64,000 nt of DNA from Muribaculaceae bacterium. GTDB lineage: Bacteria; Bacteroidota; Bacteroidia; Bacteroidales; Muribaculaceae. The stretch spans positions 1 to 64,000 of the forward strand of contig JAFYNZ010000028.1 in the NCBI GenBank assembly GCA_017547845.1, read 5' to 3'. The notes below the pieces were generated by a model that saw nothing but the letters and a program-made list of their open reading frames with translations, had not been told where the DNA came from and ran no database searches. Numbering within the stretch: position 1 is the stretch's first letter; the number at the start of each line of letters is the position of its first letter. Of the stretch, positions 1-8,406 are shown one piece after another. The position numbers and the translations under genes are program-made.

Positions 1-201
1 ACCGATCCTTATTCTTCTTGGCAAAAAGGTCTGGTTGAATATACTAATAAGCTTATCCGACAGTACATCCCTAAAGGTTCTGATTTTGACGATATTAGCC
101 CTCATGAATTATTCGCAATTCAAAAAAAATTAAACAATCGACCTCGTAAAAAATTAAATTTTAATAATCCAAAGTGTGCTTTCTTCAGCCATTTTAATTA
201 A
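1..201 (+). CDS. IS30-family transposase, C-terminal fragment (cut by window start)
   Basis: Frame 1 is open from the first base to TAA at 199-201 and gives 66 residues. It begins TDPYSSWQKGLVEYTNKLIR and contains QYIPKGSDF and LNNRPRKKLNF, the characteristic end of the IS30 integrase-core catalytic domain (the DPYSSWQ-G--E--N-L-RQY-PKG block carries the last acidic residue of the DDE triad, here E17 of the fragment). The start lies outside the window, so completeness is unknown. The right end of the element should fall just after the stop, between about 202 and 245. Base composition is more AT-rich than efp downstream, as expected of an insertion sequence. Confidence 0.85.
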   Translation, partial: TDPYSSWQKGLVEYTNKLIRQYIPKGSDFDDISPHELFAIQKKLNNRPRKKLNFNNPKCAFFSHFN

Positions 202-249
202 TTTCGCACTTGCTTGTTTAATCTGCGGAGCATCGTAAGTTGTTCAAAA

Positions 250-281
250 ATTGCTTATATTCTAATTTTTGACTATCTTTG
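250..281 (+). promoter_or_regulatory. efp promoter
   Basis: ATTG (250-253), 20 nt, then TATCTTTG (274-281) matches the Bacteroidota vegetative promoter TTTG-N19-21-TAnnTTTG with one mismatch in the -33 box. It lies about 50 bp before the efp start and about 50 bp after the transposase stop, so the insertion sequence ends immediately upstream of a working promoter. Confidence 0.7.
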
Positions 282-329
282 CACTTTGAAATAAAACCGA
301 GTAAAAATTTTCTAAACAGATAATTCAAA

Positions 330-896
330 ATGATTAACTCACAAGACATTAAGAACGGAACCTGCATTCGCATCGACGGCAGACTCTATTTCGTAATCGA
401 ATTCCTTCACGTTAAGCCAGGTAAGGGCAACACATTCATGCGTACAAAACTCAAAGACGTTGTAGATGGTCGCGTACTTGAACGCCGCTTCAACATCGGT
501 GAAAAGCTTGAAGACGTTCGCGTAGAACGCCGTCCATACCAATTCCTCTACTCTGAAGGCGACGACAACATCTTCATGAACAACGAGACTTTCGAACAAA
601 TTCCTATCGCTAAGGACCTCGTGACAGGTGTAGACTACATGAAGGAAGGCGACACAGTGGAAGTAGTGTCTGACGCATCTACAGAGACTGTGCTTTACGC
701 TGAAATGCCTACTAAGACTGTCCTCAAGATCACTTACACTGAGCCGGGTCTTAAGGGCGACACAGCTACCAACACACTCAAGCCTGCTACAGTAGAAACA
801 GGTGCTACAGTGCGCGTGCCTCTCTTCATCAACGAAGGCGAACTCATCGAAGTTGACACTCGTGACGGTTCTTACGTTGGTCGCGTAAAAGCTTAA
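330..896 (+). CDS. efp: Elongation factor P
   Basis: The 188-residue product has the usual EF-P length and three beta-barrel domains (KOW-like about 1-65, OB about 66-130, C-terminal OB about 131-188). EF-P binds between the ribosomal P and E sites and relieves stalling at proline runs. The loop that reaches the peptidyl-transferase centre is PGKGN with the modifiable lysine at K32, equivalent to E. coli K34. No EpmA or EpmB gene is in the window, so the modification route is not visible. The C-terminal domain ends [13 protein letters not shown] as in other EF-Ps. A glycosyltransferase gene follows 27 bp later. Confidence 0.97.
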   Translation: MINSQDIKNGTCIRIDGRLYFVIEFLHVKPGKGNTFMRTKLKDVVDGRVLERRFNIGEKLEDVRVERRPYQFLYSEGDDNIFMNNETFEQIPIAKDLVTGVDYMKEGDTVEVVSDASTETVLYAEMPTKTVLKITYTEPGLKGDTATNTLKPATVETGATVRVPLFINEGELIEVDTRDGSYVGRVKA

Positions 897-923
897 TACA
901 TCATCGTTGGAGTAAGTCTGCTT

Positions 924-1922
924 ATGAAACCATATTTTTCGATTATCGTTCCGGTCTATAATCGTATAGACGAGGTCAGCGACCTTCTTGAGAGCTTGAC
1001 TCATCAGAGTGACAACGACTTTGAGATCGTCTTGGTCGAAGATGGTTCGACTGAGCCTTGCAAGGCGGTGGCCGATCAATATGCCGACAGACTCAACCTC
1101 CAATACTATCACAAATCCAATGAAGGGCGAAGCATCGCCCGAAACTACGGCATAGTCAGAGCCAACGGAGATTATTTCGTCTTCGTTGACTCTGATTGCG
1201 TTCTTCCACCCGACTACATCGAGCAGCTTCATCTCTCGCTTCGCAACGACTACTCAGACTGTTTCGGAGGTCCTGATGCAGCCCACGAGTCGTTTACCGA
1301 CATTCAGAAGGCCATCAACTACTCGATGACATCGTTTCTCACTACCGGAGGCATCCGTGGCGGCAAAGTGCAACTTGAGAAATTTGTGCCACGCACATTC
1401 AACATGGGTTTCTCTCGCAAAGTCTACGAAAAGGTCGGCGGTTTCAGAGAAATGTTTAGCGAAGACATCGACATGAGTACACGCATTCGCTTGGCAGGAT
1501 TTGGCATCAAGTTATTCCGCAATGTCAGCGTCTACCACAAGCGTCGTGTCGACTTCAAGAAATTCTGGCGACAAGTCCATGTCTTCGGCATGTCGCGCAT
1601 CACGCTTAAGCTCCTCTATCCCGGCTCAATGAAAGCCGTTCACACCCTCCCTGCACTCTTTGTGATTTTCTCCATCTTTATGGTGTTGGGCACGATATGG
1701 TGTCGATGGAGCATTGTGCCACTGGCGTTTTATCTGCTATGTGTCTGGATAGCCGGCATCATCAGCACTCGAAGTCTGAAGATCGGCTCTATCGGTGTCA
1801 TCACCAGCTTGATCCAGCTTTTCGGCTACGGCACCGGTTTCATTAAGGCATACGTCTGGAAAATACTTCTCGGCCATGGTCGCAACGAAGCAGAAGAGAT
1901 CGAGATGCGCAGAGGCAAATGA
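924..1922 (+). CDS. Family 2 glycosyltransferase, membrane-anchored
   Basis: This 332-residue protein has a GT-A fold: the N-terminal SIIVPVYNR strand, nucleotide-binding VEDGST (about 38-43), the metal-binding DSD at 89-91, and SEDIDM near 183, which fits the acidic catalytic segment. The C-terminal quarter holds two or three hydrophobic segments (about 235-310) that should anchor it in the inner membrane with the catalytic domain in the cytoplasm. The family transfers sugars from nucleotide-sugars to lipid or polysaccharide acceptors; donor and acceptor cannot be read here. GGAG lies 12-16 nt before ATG. It sits between efp and radC on the same strand and may be read through from efp. Confidence 0.9.
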   Translation: MKPYFSIIVPVYNRIDEVSDLLESLTHQSDNDFEIVLVEDGSTEPCKAVADQYADRLNLQYYHKSNEGRSIARNYGIVRANGDYFVFVDSDCVLPPDYIEQLHLSLRNDYSDCFGGPDAAHESFTDIQKAINYSMTSFLTTGGIRGGKVQLEKFVPRTFNMGFSRKVYEKVGGFREMFSEDIDMSTRIRLAGFGIKLFRNVSVYHKRRVDFKKFWRQVHVFGMSRITLKLLYPGSMKAVHTLPALFVIFSIFMVLGTIWCRWSIVPLAFYLLCVWIAGIISTRSLKIGSIGVITSLIQLFGYGTGFIKAYVWKILLGHGRNEAEEIEMRRGK

Positions 1923-1971
1923 TGCAGTCGTGGCATAACCTCATCACCTTTATCCCTCACCTACCACACAA

Positions 1972-2724
1972 ATGATTGTCAAAGAAATCGACGCTCCATT
2001 TGCCGATGGCTCTGATGACGGCGACAACCGCCGAGCCTACCACTACCTCCCCATCAAGGACATGGATAAGGAGGACACTCCTCGCGAAAAAGCAGAGAAA
2101 TTCGGGTGTGGCGTGCTTAGCGTCGCAGAATTATGGGCATTGATTCTTCGCACCGGCACTGTCGGAATGCCCATCACCCAGCTTTGCCGTGAACTGATGC
2201 AAAACAACGACAATCGACTGACTACTCTCGAACGCCGTGACCGCAAAGAACTGCTCGAAATCAAAGGTCTCGGACGCACCAAAGCCATACAGATTGAAGC
2301 TGTCATGGAGATTATCCGTCGCTACAACCGCGAAGGTCTGGGCGACAAACCGACCATCAGATGCTCCGCCGACATCTATGAACTCATGCACACTATCATC
2401 GGCAACAAACCTCATGAGGAAATATGGGCTCTTATGCTTAATCGCCGCAATCAGGTCGTCAAGCGTTATCAAGCATCGCGCGGTGGAACCAATGCGACAG
2501 TATTTGACACTAAAATGGTGCTTAAAGAGGCTATCCTCGAAAACGCCTCATCGCTCATCCTTTGCCACAACCACCCTTCGGGCAACATCAACCCCAGCCC
2601 TCAAGACGACCAGATTACACAGCAGTGCAAAGCAGCTTGCCAAGCAATGGACATTCGCATGCTCGACCATGTGATAGTGACCGCCAACGGCTACTATAGC
2701 TACAATGACCAAAACAAACTTTAA
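1972..2724 (+). CDS. radC: RadC family JAB-domain protein
   Basis: The 250-residue protein has an N-terminal helix-hairpin-helix-like part (ELLEIKGLGRTKAIQIEAV, about 93-111) and a C-terminal MPN+/JAMM domain with HNHPSGNINPSPQDD (H199 and H201), the metal-binding H-x-H-P-S-G-x7-D motif. Length and domain order match RadC. Despite the name, the family has no established role in DNA repair; a metalloprotease or nuclease activity is predicted from JAMM. ATG at 1972 is the first start in frame; the 15 residues after it are poorly conserved in type, so a start a little downstream is possible. It is convergent with the GH3 gene. Confidence 0.93.
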   Translation: MIVKEIDAPFADGSDDGDNRRAYHYLPIKDMDKEDTPREKAEKFGCGVLSVAELWALILRTGTVGMPITQLCRELMQNNDNRLTTLERRDRKELLEIKGLGRTKAIQIEAVMEIIRRYNREGLGDKPTIRCSADIYELMHTIIGNKPHEEIWALMLNRRNQVVKRYQASRGGTNATVFDTKMVLKEAILENASSLILCHNHPSGNINPSPQDDQITQQCKAACQAMDIRMLDHVIVTANGYYSYNDQNKL

Positions 2725-2807
2725 GTTCCCCAATAAACAAAGCGTTTAATAGACTTTTGAAAATTTAGAGACTTTAAGAGACCTAAGGACTTTAAGGACC
2801 CTAACTT

Positions 2808-4034
2808 TTAATGCGATAGAGATTGCGACATTCGGCGACGAAGGTCGGCGTCACGGATAGAGTCAGAGATCTGTTGCGATGCGTCAGTCGTCTTGGGCAA
2901 TGCAAAACGATATTTATAAAGCAGTACTCGACGACATTTCTCCTTGATAAATTCCACCGACACCTCCCCCTTCAATACACTTCCGACTACGATTGCTATA
3001 TCCTTTGACGTATTTTCGGGTGCTATGACAATGTCGGCTCCGGCTTTCAGAGCCTCCAGCGAGAGCCGGTCGCTGCCGGTCGCACCTTTCATATTGATAG
3101 CGTCAGTCATAATCAATCCGTCAAAACCGATGCGCTGCTTGAGATACTCAGTAGTCACCACAGGCGAAATAGCCGATGAACGATGCACCTCATCTATCGA
3201 CGGCACATAGAGATGACCGACCATGATAGACGACAACCCTGCCGCCACATACTCGCGAAACGGACGAAAGTCGACACTATCCAAATACGCCACGCTTCGC
3301 TCAACTGTCGGCAGCATATCATGCGAGTCGCCTACGGCACTTCCATGCCCCGGAAAGTGCTTTCCGACACTCATCACTCTGCCATCTTCGAGACCACGCG
3401 CATACGCCACTGCCAAGTGTGCCACCTTCTGAGGGTCGCTACCGAAAGAGCGACTGCCGATAGAGCCTGCACCACGATAGCCTACCACATCGAGCACCGG
3501 CCCGAGTATGACATTGATGCCCAACAGTCGCGACTGACGAGCCACCTCGTAGCCATATTCGTACATCAATTGATCGTCGGAAGTCTTTCCCAGTCGACCA
3601 TTCATCGGATAAGTCGGTGCATCTTTGAGACGCATACCAAGCCCCCACTCAGCATCCATAGCCACAAACAGTGGCACTTGCGAAATCTTGCGAAGCGTGT
3701 CGGACAAGACTCTCTGCGACAATGTGTCACCCTGCAAGAACAGCACCCCACCGACATTGCTGTCAGCCACATATCTCACGAGTTGACGAATGGTCCAATA
3801 ATCAGTCGCGGCGTAAGATGCCGGCATAAACAGCTGTCCGACCATTTCCTCAAGCGACATTCGCTTCATCACCGAGTCTGCCCACTGATTGGCACTCTCG
3901 GTCCAATCGCTGACTATAGCCACCTCGTCAGAGTCTCGCACCTGTCGCTCATCTGCTCGACCACAATAAACAAAAACGGCCGATAGGAACGTTGCCCCTA
4001 TCGACCATAATATGCTATTGAGTCGGCATCTCAT
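2808..4034 (-). CDS. GH3 glycoside hydrolase, NagZ-like beta-N-acetylhexosaminidase
   Basis: The 408 residues cover one GH3 catalytic barrel and little else. The marker KHFPGHGSAVGDSHDMLP is the NagZ-type K-H-F-P-G-H-G / D-S-H signature in which the His/Asp dyad acts as general acid-base; MTDAINMKG carries the nucleophile aspartate. The family cleaves terminal beta-GlcNAc in peptidoglycan recycling. The N-terminus (hydrophobic about 8-23, then C24) looks like a lipoprotein signal, FVYC, so it is probably periplasmic or surface exposed rather than cytoplasmic as in E. coli. Many Bacteroidota homologues are about 1000 residues and fused to a beta-lactamase domain; this one is not. It starts 2 bp after the 5'-nucleotidase stop, so the two are co-transcribed. 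Confidence 0.88.
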   Translation of the reverse strand: MRCRLNSILWSIGATFLSAVFVYCGRADERQVRDSDEVAIVSDWTESANQWADSVMKRMSLEEMVGQLFMPASYAATDYWTIRQLVRYVADSNVGGVLFLQGDTLSQRVLSDTLRKISQVPLFVAMDAEWGLGMRLKDAPTYPMNGRLGKTSDDQLMYEYGYEVARQSRLLGINVILGPVLDVVGYRGAGSIGSRSFGSDPQKVAHLAVAYARGLEDGRVMSVGKHFPGHGSAVGDSHDMLPTVERSVAYLDSVDFRPFREYVAAGLSSIMVGHLYVPSIDEVHRSSAISPVVTTEYLKQRIGFDGLIMTDAINMKGATGSDRLSLEALKAGADIVIAPENTSKDIAIVVGSVLKGEVSVEFIKEKCRRVLLYKYRFALPKTTDASQQISDSIRDADLRRRMSQSLSH

Positions 4035-4036
4035 GA

Positions 4037-5587
4037 CTATTCTATGCTGATAAATCTACTATTGTCGTCGCTGACGATCGGCATACCCATCTCGGTGAGC
4101 CAACGCACATATGCCAGCACTCTGACCGACATGTCGACCGTGTCCGACCACACGATTTCACCCTTCTTAAACGAGACAAGGTCGTCGTTGCCCCATGCCA
4201 GGTAGTCGATGGTGCAGACATGATAATCTCTATCCTTCTGCAACTGCTCGCCATCAATCAAGACATTGAGCAAGCGTCTATCCTTGTCGACCATCACTCT
4301 GACCTCATCGCTGAGCGACTCGCCACCCTTGCGTGCCATCTCCTCAAAGATTGACCAAAGGTCAGCACCTTTAATCTTTACCATCACCATACGATTGGAG
4401 AATGGATAGATCGAAAGTATTTGACCTTCCGAGACTCCACCTTTATATATAGGCTGACGGATACCACCCACATTCATGATTGCCAAGTCGGCCTTTGGGG
4501 CTTTGCCCGATGACAATGTATCAAGCATACGATGGGCGAAATGCATGGCATAGTCGGCAGTCCAGTTGGGCAATGCTCCGCAACGCTCCTCGTTGGTCAT
4601 ATCAGTCACGGCACGAGCTATCGCGACATTATTGACCGAGTCAACCACTTCGGCATATGGTGCCAAAAACCGGGCCATCTCTGCATCGACCTTGCCGTCA
4701 AGGCGAGAGTCGACTGAAAGCAGACGATATGTCGGTGTCTTATCGGGATTGTCAAGGTCCACCTTTATATAACCCAACTTTTTGCCCCACTTACCACACT
4801 GAGCGACAAGCACCTCCTTGCCATCAGCATTCTTAATCAAGTGAGGAAAACTATCGGCTTGAGTCGGGTCGAGCATGGTGTGAGAGTGACCACCGATGAT
4901 AATATCGATGTCGCGACTGGCTTGCGCCAACTCCACATCAGAGGTCTTCGCATTGCTCTTCTCGTAGCCGATATGAGTCACTGCTACGACAAAGTCGCAC
5001 TTCTTTTCGCGCTTAAGCATTGCAGCGAGGTCGTTGGCTGTAGCCACCACATCATGCCACACAATCCCCTCGACATTCTGCTCGGTAATGAGACTTTTTG
5101 GGTCGATGTTCAGGCCGATAAAGCCCACTTTGTGGCGACCTATCTTCTTGATGTGATATGGCTTGAACAGGCCCTTCAGACCGGAGCCGGCGACATCGTA
5201 GTTTGACGACAGAAGCACCGACTTCGACTTCTCGAGATTGGCACGAAGTTCCTCGATACCGTTGTCAAATTCATGGTTGCCTACGACGCGAATCTCATAG
5301 CCCATCATGTCCATCAACGGATTCTCCACTTCGCCTCCAAAGAATTTGAAGAACAACGTACCCTGCACAGCATCGCCGGCATCGATAAGCACCACGTTCT
5401 TCTCGGCATTGCGCACACTGTCGATCAAGACCTTACGTCGCTGCACGCCACCAAGGCCATCTTTATCGGGGAAGATCATCGAGTGAGTGTCGTTGGTGTG
5501 TAGAAGCACGAGACTATCAGCCCACACAGCCACAGCTGACATCGCACACAACGATGCAACCATCAAATTTCTAAGGTTTAGTTTCAT
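4037..5587 (-). CDS. UshA-type 5'-nucleotidase / metallophosphoesterase
   Basis: The 516-residue exported protein has a signal peptide (MKLNLRNLMVASLCAMSAVAVWA, cleavage about residue 23), a calcineurin-like phosphoesterase domain (HTNDTHS about 30, DAGD, VGNHEFDNG, THIGYEKS, GGHSHT) and a C-terminal 5'-nucleotidase substrate domain (about 330-516, with NVGGIRQPI and YPFSNRMVMV). These enzymes hydrolyse nucleotides or UDP-sugars in the periplasm using two metal ions; substrate cannot be decided. It heads a two-gene operon with the GH3 hydrolase and is divergent from rplS. Confidence 0.92.
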   Translation of the reverse strand: MKLNLRNLMVASLCAMSAVAVWADSLVLLHTNDTHSMIFPDKDGLGGVQRRKVLIDSVRNAEKNVVLIDAGDAVQGTLFFKFFGGEVENPLMDMMGYEIRVVGNHEFDNGIEELRANLEKSKSVLLSSNYDVAGSGLKGLFKPYHIKKIGRHKVGFIGLNIDPKSLITEQNVEGIVWHDVVATANDLAAMLKREKKCDFVVAVTHIGYEKSNAKTSDVELAQASRDIDIIIGGHSHTMLDPTQADSFPHLIKNADGKEVLVAQCGKWGKKLGYIKVDLDNPDKTPTYRLLSVDSRLDGKVDAEMARFLAPYAEVVDSVNNVAIARAVTDMTNEERCGALPNWTADYAMHFAHRMLDTLSSGKAPKADLAIMNVGGIRQPIYKGGVSEGQILSIYPFSNRMVMVKIKGADLWSIFEEMARKGGESLSDEVRVMVDKDRRLLNVLIDGEQLQKDRDYHVCTIDYLAWGNDDLVSFKKGEIVWSDTVDMSVRVLAYVRWLTEMGMPIVSDDNSRFISIE

Positions 5588-5608
5588 ATCACATATGATT
5601 TATTTTCA

Positions 5609-5639
5609 CAAAACTACAAAAAATCACGCAATCGACAAA
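5609..5639 (-). promoter_or_regulatory. Promoter of the nucleotidase-GH3 operon
   Basis: Read on the minus strand: TTTG (5639-5636), 19 nt, TAGTTTTG (5616-5609), a full match to the Bacteroidota consensus, about 22 bp before the ATG at 5587. Confidence 0.7.
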
Positions 5640-5655
5640 CCATATCACAAAAAAA

Positions 5656-5693
5656 TTTGCGTATCTCAGAAATTTCTTGTAATTTTGCACCGC
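5656..5693 (+). promoter_or_regulatory. rplS promoter with extended GCACCGC block
   Basis: TTTG (5656-5659), 20 nt, TAATTTTG (5680-5687) continuing into CACCGC (5688-5693). The 14-nt block TAATTTTGCACCGC is identical at the rplU, rpsO and rpsU promoters in this window. The leader to the rplS ATG is about 70 nt. Confidence 0.8.
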
Positions 5694-5768
5694 TTTTCGC
5701 AATCTCTGGTAAGACATAGCAGCTTATTATATTGCATATTAATAACTTAACAAACGAAATAACAAGAA

Positions 5769-6122
5769 ATGGACTTAATTAAGATTGCTGAGGAAGCTTT
5801 CGCAACAGGCAAAGAACATCCTCAATTCGGTCCCGGCGATACAATCACTATCGCGTATCGCATCAAAGAAGGTAACAAGGAACGTATCCAGCAGTATCGC
5901 GGTGTTGTAATCCGCATCAACGGCGAGGGTACAAAGAAGCGTTTCACTGTTCGTAAGATCTCTGACGGTATCGGTGTAGAACGTATCTTCCCACTTGAGT
6001 CTCCATTCATCGACTCAATCACTGTTAACAAGTATGGTAAAGTACGCCGTGCTAAACTTTACTACCTCCGCAGCCTCACTGGTAAGAAGGCTCGTATCAA
6101 AGAACGTCGCGTAGTGAAGTAA
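5769..6122 (+). CDS. rplS: 50S ribosomal protein L19
   Basis: 117 residues, typical L19 length. [22 protein letters not shown] and FRGVVIRI-type segments (here [12 protein letters not shown]), then [21 protein letters not shown] and the basic tail [20 protein letters not shown] are diagnostic. L19 sits at the 30S-50S interface. In E. coli it is in the rpsP-rimM-trmD-rplS operon; here it stands alone with its own promoter and terminator. Confidence 0.98.
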   Translation: MDLIKIAEEAFATGKEHPQFGPGDTITIAYRIKEGNKERIQQYRGVVIRINGEGTKKRFTVRKISDGIGVERIFPLESPFIDSITVNKYGKVRRAKLYYLRSLTGKKARIKERRVVK

Positions 6123-6144
6123 TCCACGCCTCAAACGTAAAACG

Positions 6145-6180
6145 AAGGTCGCATCTCTCAGAGTTGTGACCTTTGTTTTT
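6145..6180 (+). terminator. rplS intrinsic terminator
   Basis: AAGGTC (6145-6150) pairs with GACCTT (6168-6173), with an inner CTCT/AGAG helix, followed by a T-rich run (6172-6181). Confidence 0.75.
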
Positions 6181-6278
6181 TTATATATAAACCTCTAAGA
6201 GAGACCTAACTGCATTGAGTCAATGCGCTCTACCAAATCCTCGCTCACCCCCAAGAAAAAAAAATGACAGATAGGAGA

Positions 6279-6622
6279 ATTGCCTATGTGGCAAGGGGTA
6301 ACTTTAAGGCGCACTCGCTCGGCAAACCGAACGTGCACCCGACTGCATCGGACTTGCACTGCTCCATCGCCTCTAACTTAGACAAATATTGCCTATGTGG
6401 CAGAGGGTAACTTTGAGGCGTTCTCGCTCGGCAAGCCGATCGTGCACCCGACTATCGTCGGACTTGCACTGCTCGACCACCTCGAACTTAATCAAATATT
6501 GCCTATGTGGCAGAGGGTAACTTTGAGGCGTTCTCGCTCGGCAAGCCGATCGTGCACCCGACTATCGTCGGACTTGCACTGCTCGACCACCTCGAACTTA
6601 ATCAAATATTGCCTATGTGGCA
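6279..6622 (+). repeat. Tandem 110-bp direct repeat (three units plus 15-bp partial) upstream of gpmI
   Basis: Units start with ATTGCCTATGTGGCA at 6279, 6388, 6498 and 6608. Unit 1 is 109 bp and diverged; units 2 (6388-6497) and 3 (6498-6607) are identical over 110 bp; the fourth is cut after 15 bp and passes into the gpmI promoter. Each unit carries GGTAACTTTG, which contains a -7 box, and small inverted repeats (TGCC-TATGT-GGCA, CGGC-AA-GCCG, CCGAC-TATC-GTCGG). The 77-codon open frame across it is produced by the repeats and shows no protein character. Confidence 0.93.
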
Positions 6623-6639
6623 ATTTTTGACTAACTTTG
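6608..6639 (+). promoter_or_regulatory. gpmI promoter
   Basis: ATTG (6608-6611), 20 nt, TAACTTTG (6632-6639). The -33 element is the first four bases of the partial fourth repeat unit. The leader of about 90 nt contains a GGGTG / CACCC pairing (about 6667-6694). Confidence 0.75.
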
Positions 6640-6737
6640 TAGTCGCAAATATTGTTAATATAAGATAGGGGTGCTTTCGCGATATGGCGTAGACACCCGA
6701 TAGTTTCAAAATCAATTTAAAACAGATAAAACATATC

Positions 6738-8246
6738 ATGGCAAAAAAAGCATTATTGATGATCCTCGATGGATGGGGTATCGGAAATCAAGGTAAAGGC
6801 GACGTAATCTTCCACACTCCGACTCCTTACATCGATAGCCTTGTGGCACAATATCCAAACTCTCAACTCTTCGCTTGCGGCGAAGATGTAGGTCTTCCTA
6901 ATGGTCAAATGGGTAACTCTGAAGTGGGTCACCTCAACATCGGCGCAGGACGCGTTGTCTACCAAGACCTTGTCAAGATCAACAAGGCTATCGAAGACAA
7001 GTCTATCCTTGCCAATAAGGAAATCGTCAACGCATTCACTTACGCTAAAGAAAACGGCAAGTCTATCCACTTCATGGGCCTTGCTTCAAATGGCGGTGTG
7101 CATAGCTCACTCGTTCACCTCTTCGCTCTCTGTGATATCGCTAAAGAATACAACCTCAACGATGTCTTTGTGCATTGCTTCATGGATGGTCGCGACACCG
7201 ACCCACGCTCAGGCGCCGGTTTCATCGCTCAAATCCAAGATCACTGCGCTAAGAGTGCCGGTCAAGTGGCTTCTATCATCGGTCGCTACTATGCTATGGA
7301 CCGCGACAAACGTTGGGAACGTGTCAAAGAAGCTTACGACATGCTCGTAGACGGCATCGGCAAGAAAGCTACCGACATGGTGGCAGCTGTCGAAGAGTCG
7401 TATGCAGAAGAGGTCACTGACGAATTCATCAAGCCTATCGTCAACCAAAACGTAGATGGTCGCATCAAAGAGGGCGACGTTGTCATCTTCTTCAACTATC
7501 GCAACGACCGCGCTAAGGAACTTACCATCGTTCTCACTCAGCACGAAGAAGGCGGCATGAAACCTATCGCCGACCTCCAATACTACTGCATGACTCCTTA
7601 CGATGCTTCGTTCACAGGCGTGCATATCCTCTTCGACAAAGAAAATGTCAACAACACACTCGGCGAATATCTCTCTGCCAACGGTCTTAAGCAACTCCAT
7701 ATCGCAGAGACCGAAAAGTATGCACACGTCACTTTCTTCTTCAATGGCGGTCGCGAGAAAGAATACGAAGGCGAAGAACGTATCCTCGTGGCATCACCTA
7801 AGGTTGCTACCTACGACCTTAAGCCTGAAATGAGTGCTTACGAAGTGAAGGACAAACTCGTCGAAGCTATCGCAACCGAGAAGTTCGACTTCATCGTTGT
7901 CAACTATGCCAACGGCGACATGGTGGGCCACACAGGCGTGATGGAGGCTATCGAAAAAGCAGTCGTGACTATCGACAATTGTGTCAACGAGACTGTAGAA
8001 GCCGCTAAGGCTCACGGCTACGAAGTAATCATCATTGCCGACCACGGTAACGCCGATGATGCTCTCAATCCTGATGGTTCGTCACAACCTGCACACTCAC
8101 TCAACCCTGTGCCATTCATCTACGTCACAGAGCGTAAAGACGCGACAGTCGAAAACGGCCGTCTTGCAGATGTCGCTCCGTCTTTGCTCCAGATCATGGG
8201 ATTGCCACAACCGGCTGAAATGACAGGTCGCTCACTCATCCACTAA
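6738..8246 (+). CDS. gpmI: 2,3-bisphosphoglycerate-independent phosphoglycerate mutase
   Basis: 502 residues, normal for the cofactor-independent enzyme that interconverts 3- and 2-phosphoglycerate in glycolysis and gluconeogenesis. Metal ligand D11 lies in MILDGWG; the nucleophile serine is S61 in [33 protein letters not shown] and [10 protein letters not shown] (second metal site) are all present. The protein needs Mn2+ in known cases. Tandem repeats lie directly upstream of its promoter. The C-terminus ends in the usual [21 protein letters not shown] segment, so it is full length. Confidence 0.98.
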   Translation: MAKKALLMILDGWGIGNQGKGDVIFHTPTPYIDSLVAQYPNSQLFACGEDVGLPNGQMGNSEVGHLNIGAGRVVYQDLVKINKAIEDKSILANKEIVNAFTYAKENGKSIHFMGLASNGGVHSSLVHLFALCDIAKEYNLNDVFVHCFMDGRDTDPRSGAGFIAQIQDHCAKSAGQVASIIGRYYAMDRDKRWERVKEAYDMLVDGIGKKATDMVAAVEESYAEEVTDEFIKPIVNQNVDGRIKEGDVVIFFNYRNDRAKELTIVLTQHEEGGMKPIADLQYYCMTPYDASFTGVHILFDKENVNNTLGEYLSANGLKQLHIAETEKYAHVTFFFNGGREKEYEGEERILVASPKVATYDLKPEMSAYEVKDKLVEAIATEKFDFIVVNYANGDMVGHTGVMEAIEKAVVTIDNCVNETVEAAKAHGYEVIIIADHGNADDALNPDGSSQPAHSLNPVPFIYVTERKDATVENGRLADVAPSLLQIMGLPQPAEMTGRSLIH

Positions 8247-8292
8247 TCAGAAATCAACATCGACCTCAAAAGTCGATTACTCCCCTATAACC

Positions 8293-8330
8293 AAGGCAGT
8301 CGTAATCAAATCGGCTGCCTTTGCTTTTTT
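8293..8330 (+). terminator. gpmI intrinsic terminator
   Basis: AAGGCAG (8293-8299) pairs with CTGCCTT (8315-8321), followed by a T6 run at 8325-8330. Confidence 0.85.
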
Positions 8331-8378
8331 ACCCCACATTTTTGGCGTAATACTATCAATGCTAAAGAAAAAAATAGT

Positions 8379-8386
8379 TAACTTTG
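8379..8386 (+). promoter_or_regulatory. Probable typA -7 box
   Basis: TAACTTTG lies 20 bp before the typA ATG. No good TTTG is found at 19-21 nt spacing, so only the -7 element is claimed. Confidence 0.5.
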
Positions 8387-8406
8387 TGGTTTCAAATTGA
8401 GATTAT

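Noticed and set aside
339-1232. 297-codon minus-strand frame over efp and the glycosyltransferase
   Set aside because: Antisense shadow of two certain genes; no family signature.
3183-3986. 267-codon plus-strand frame
   Set aside because: Lies wholly antisense to the GH3 gene, composition His/Arg/Ser-rich as expected of a shadow.
6397-6630. 77-codon frame in the tandem repeats
   Set aside because: Its length comes from the 110-bp repeat shifting frame; the repeated segments are read in different frames and no start signal is present.
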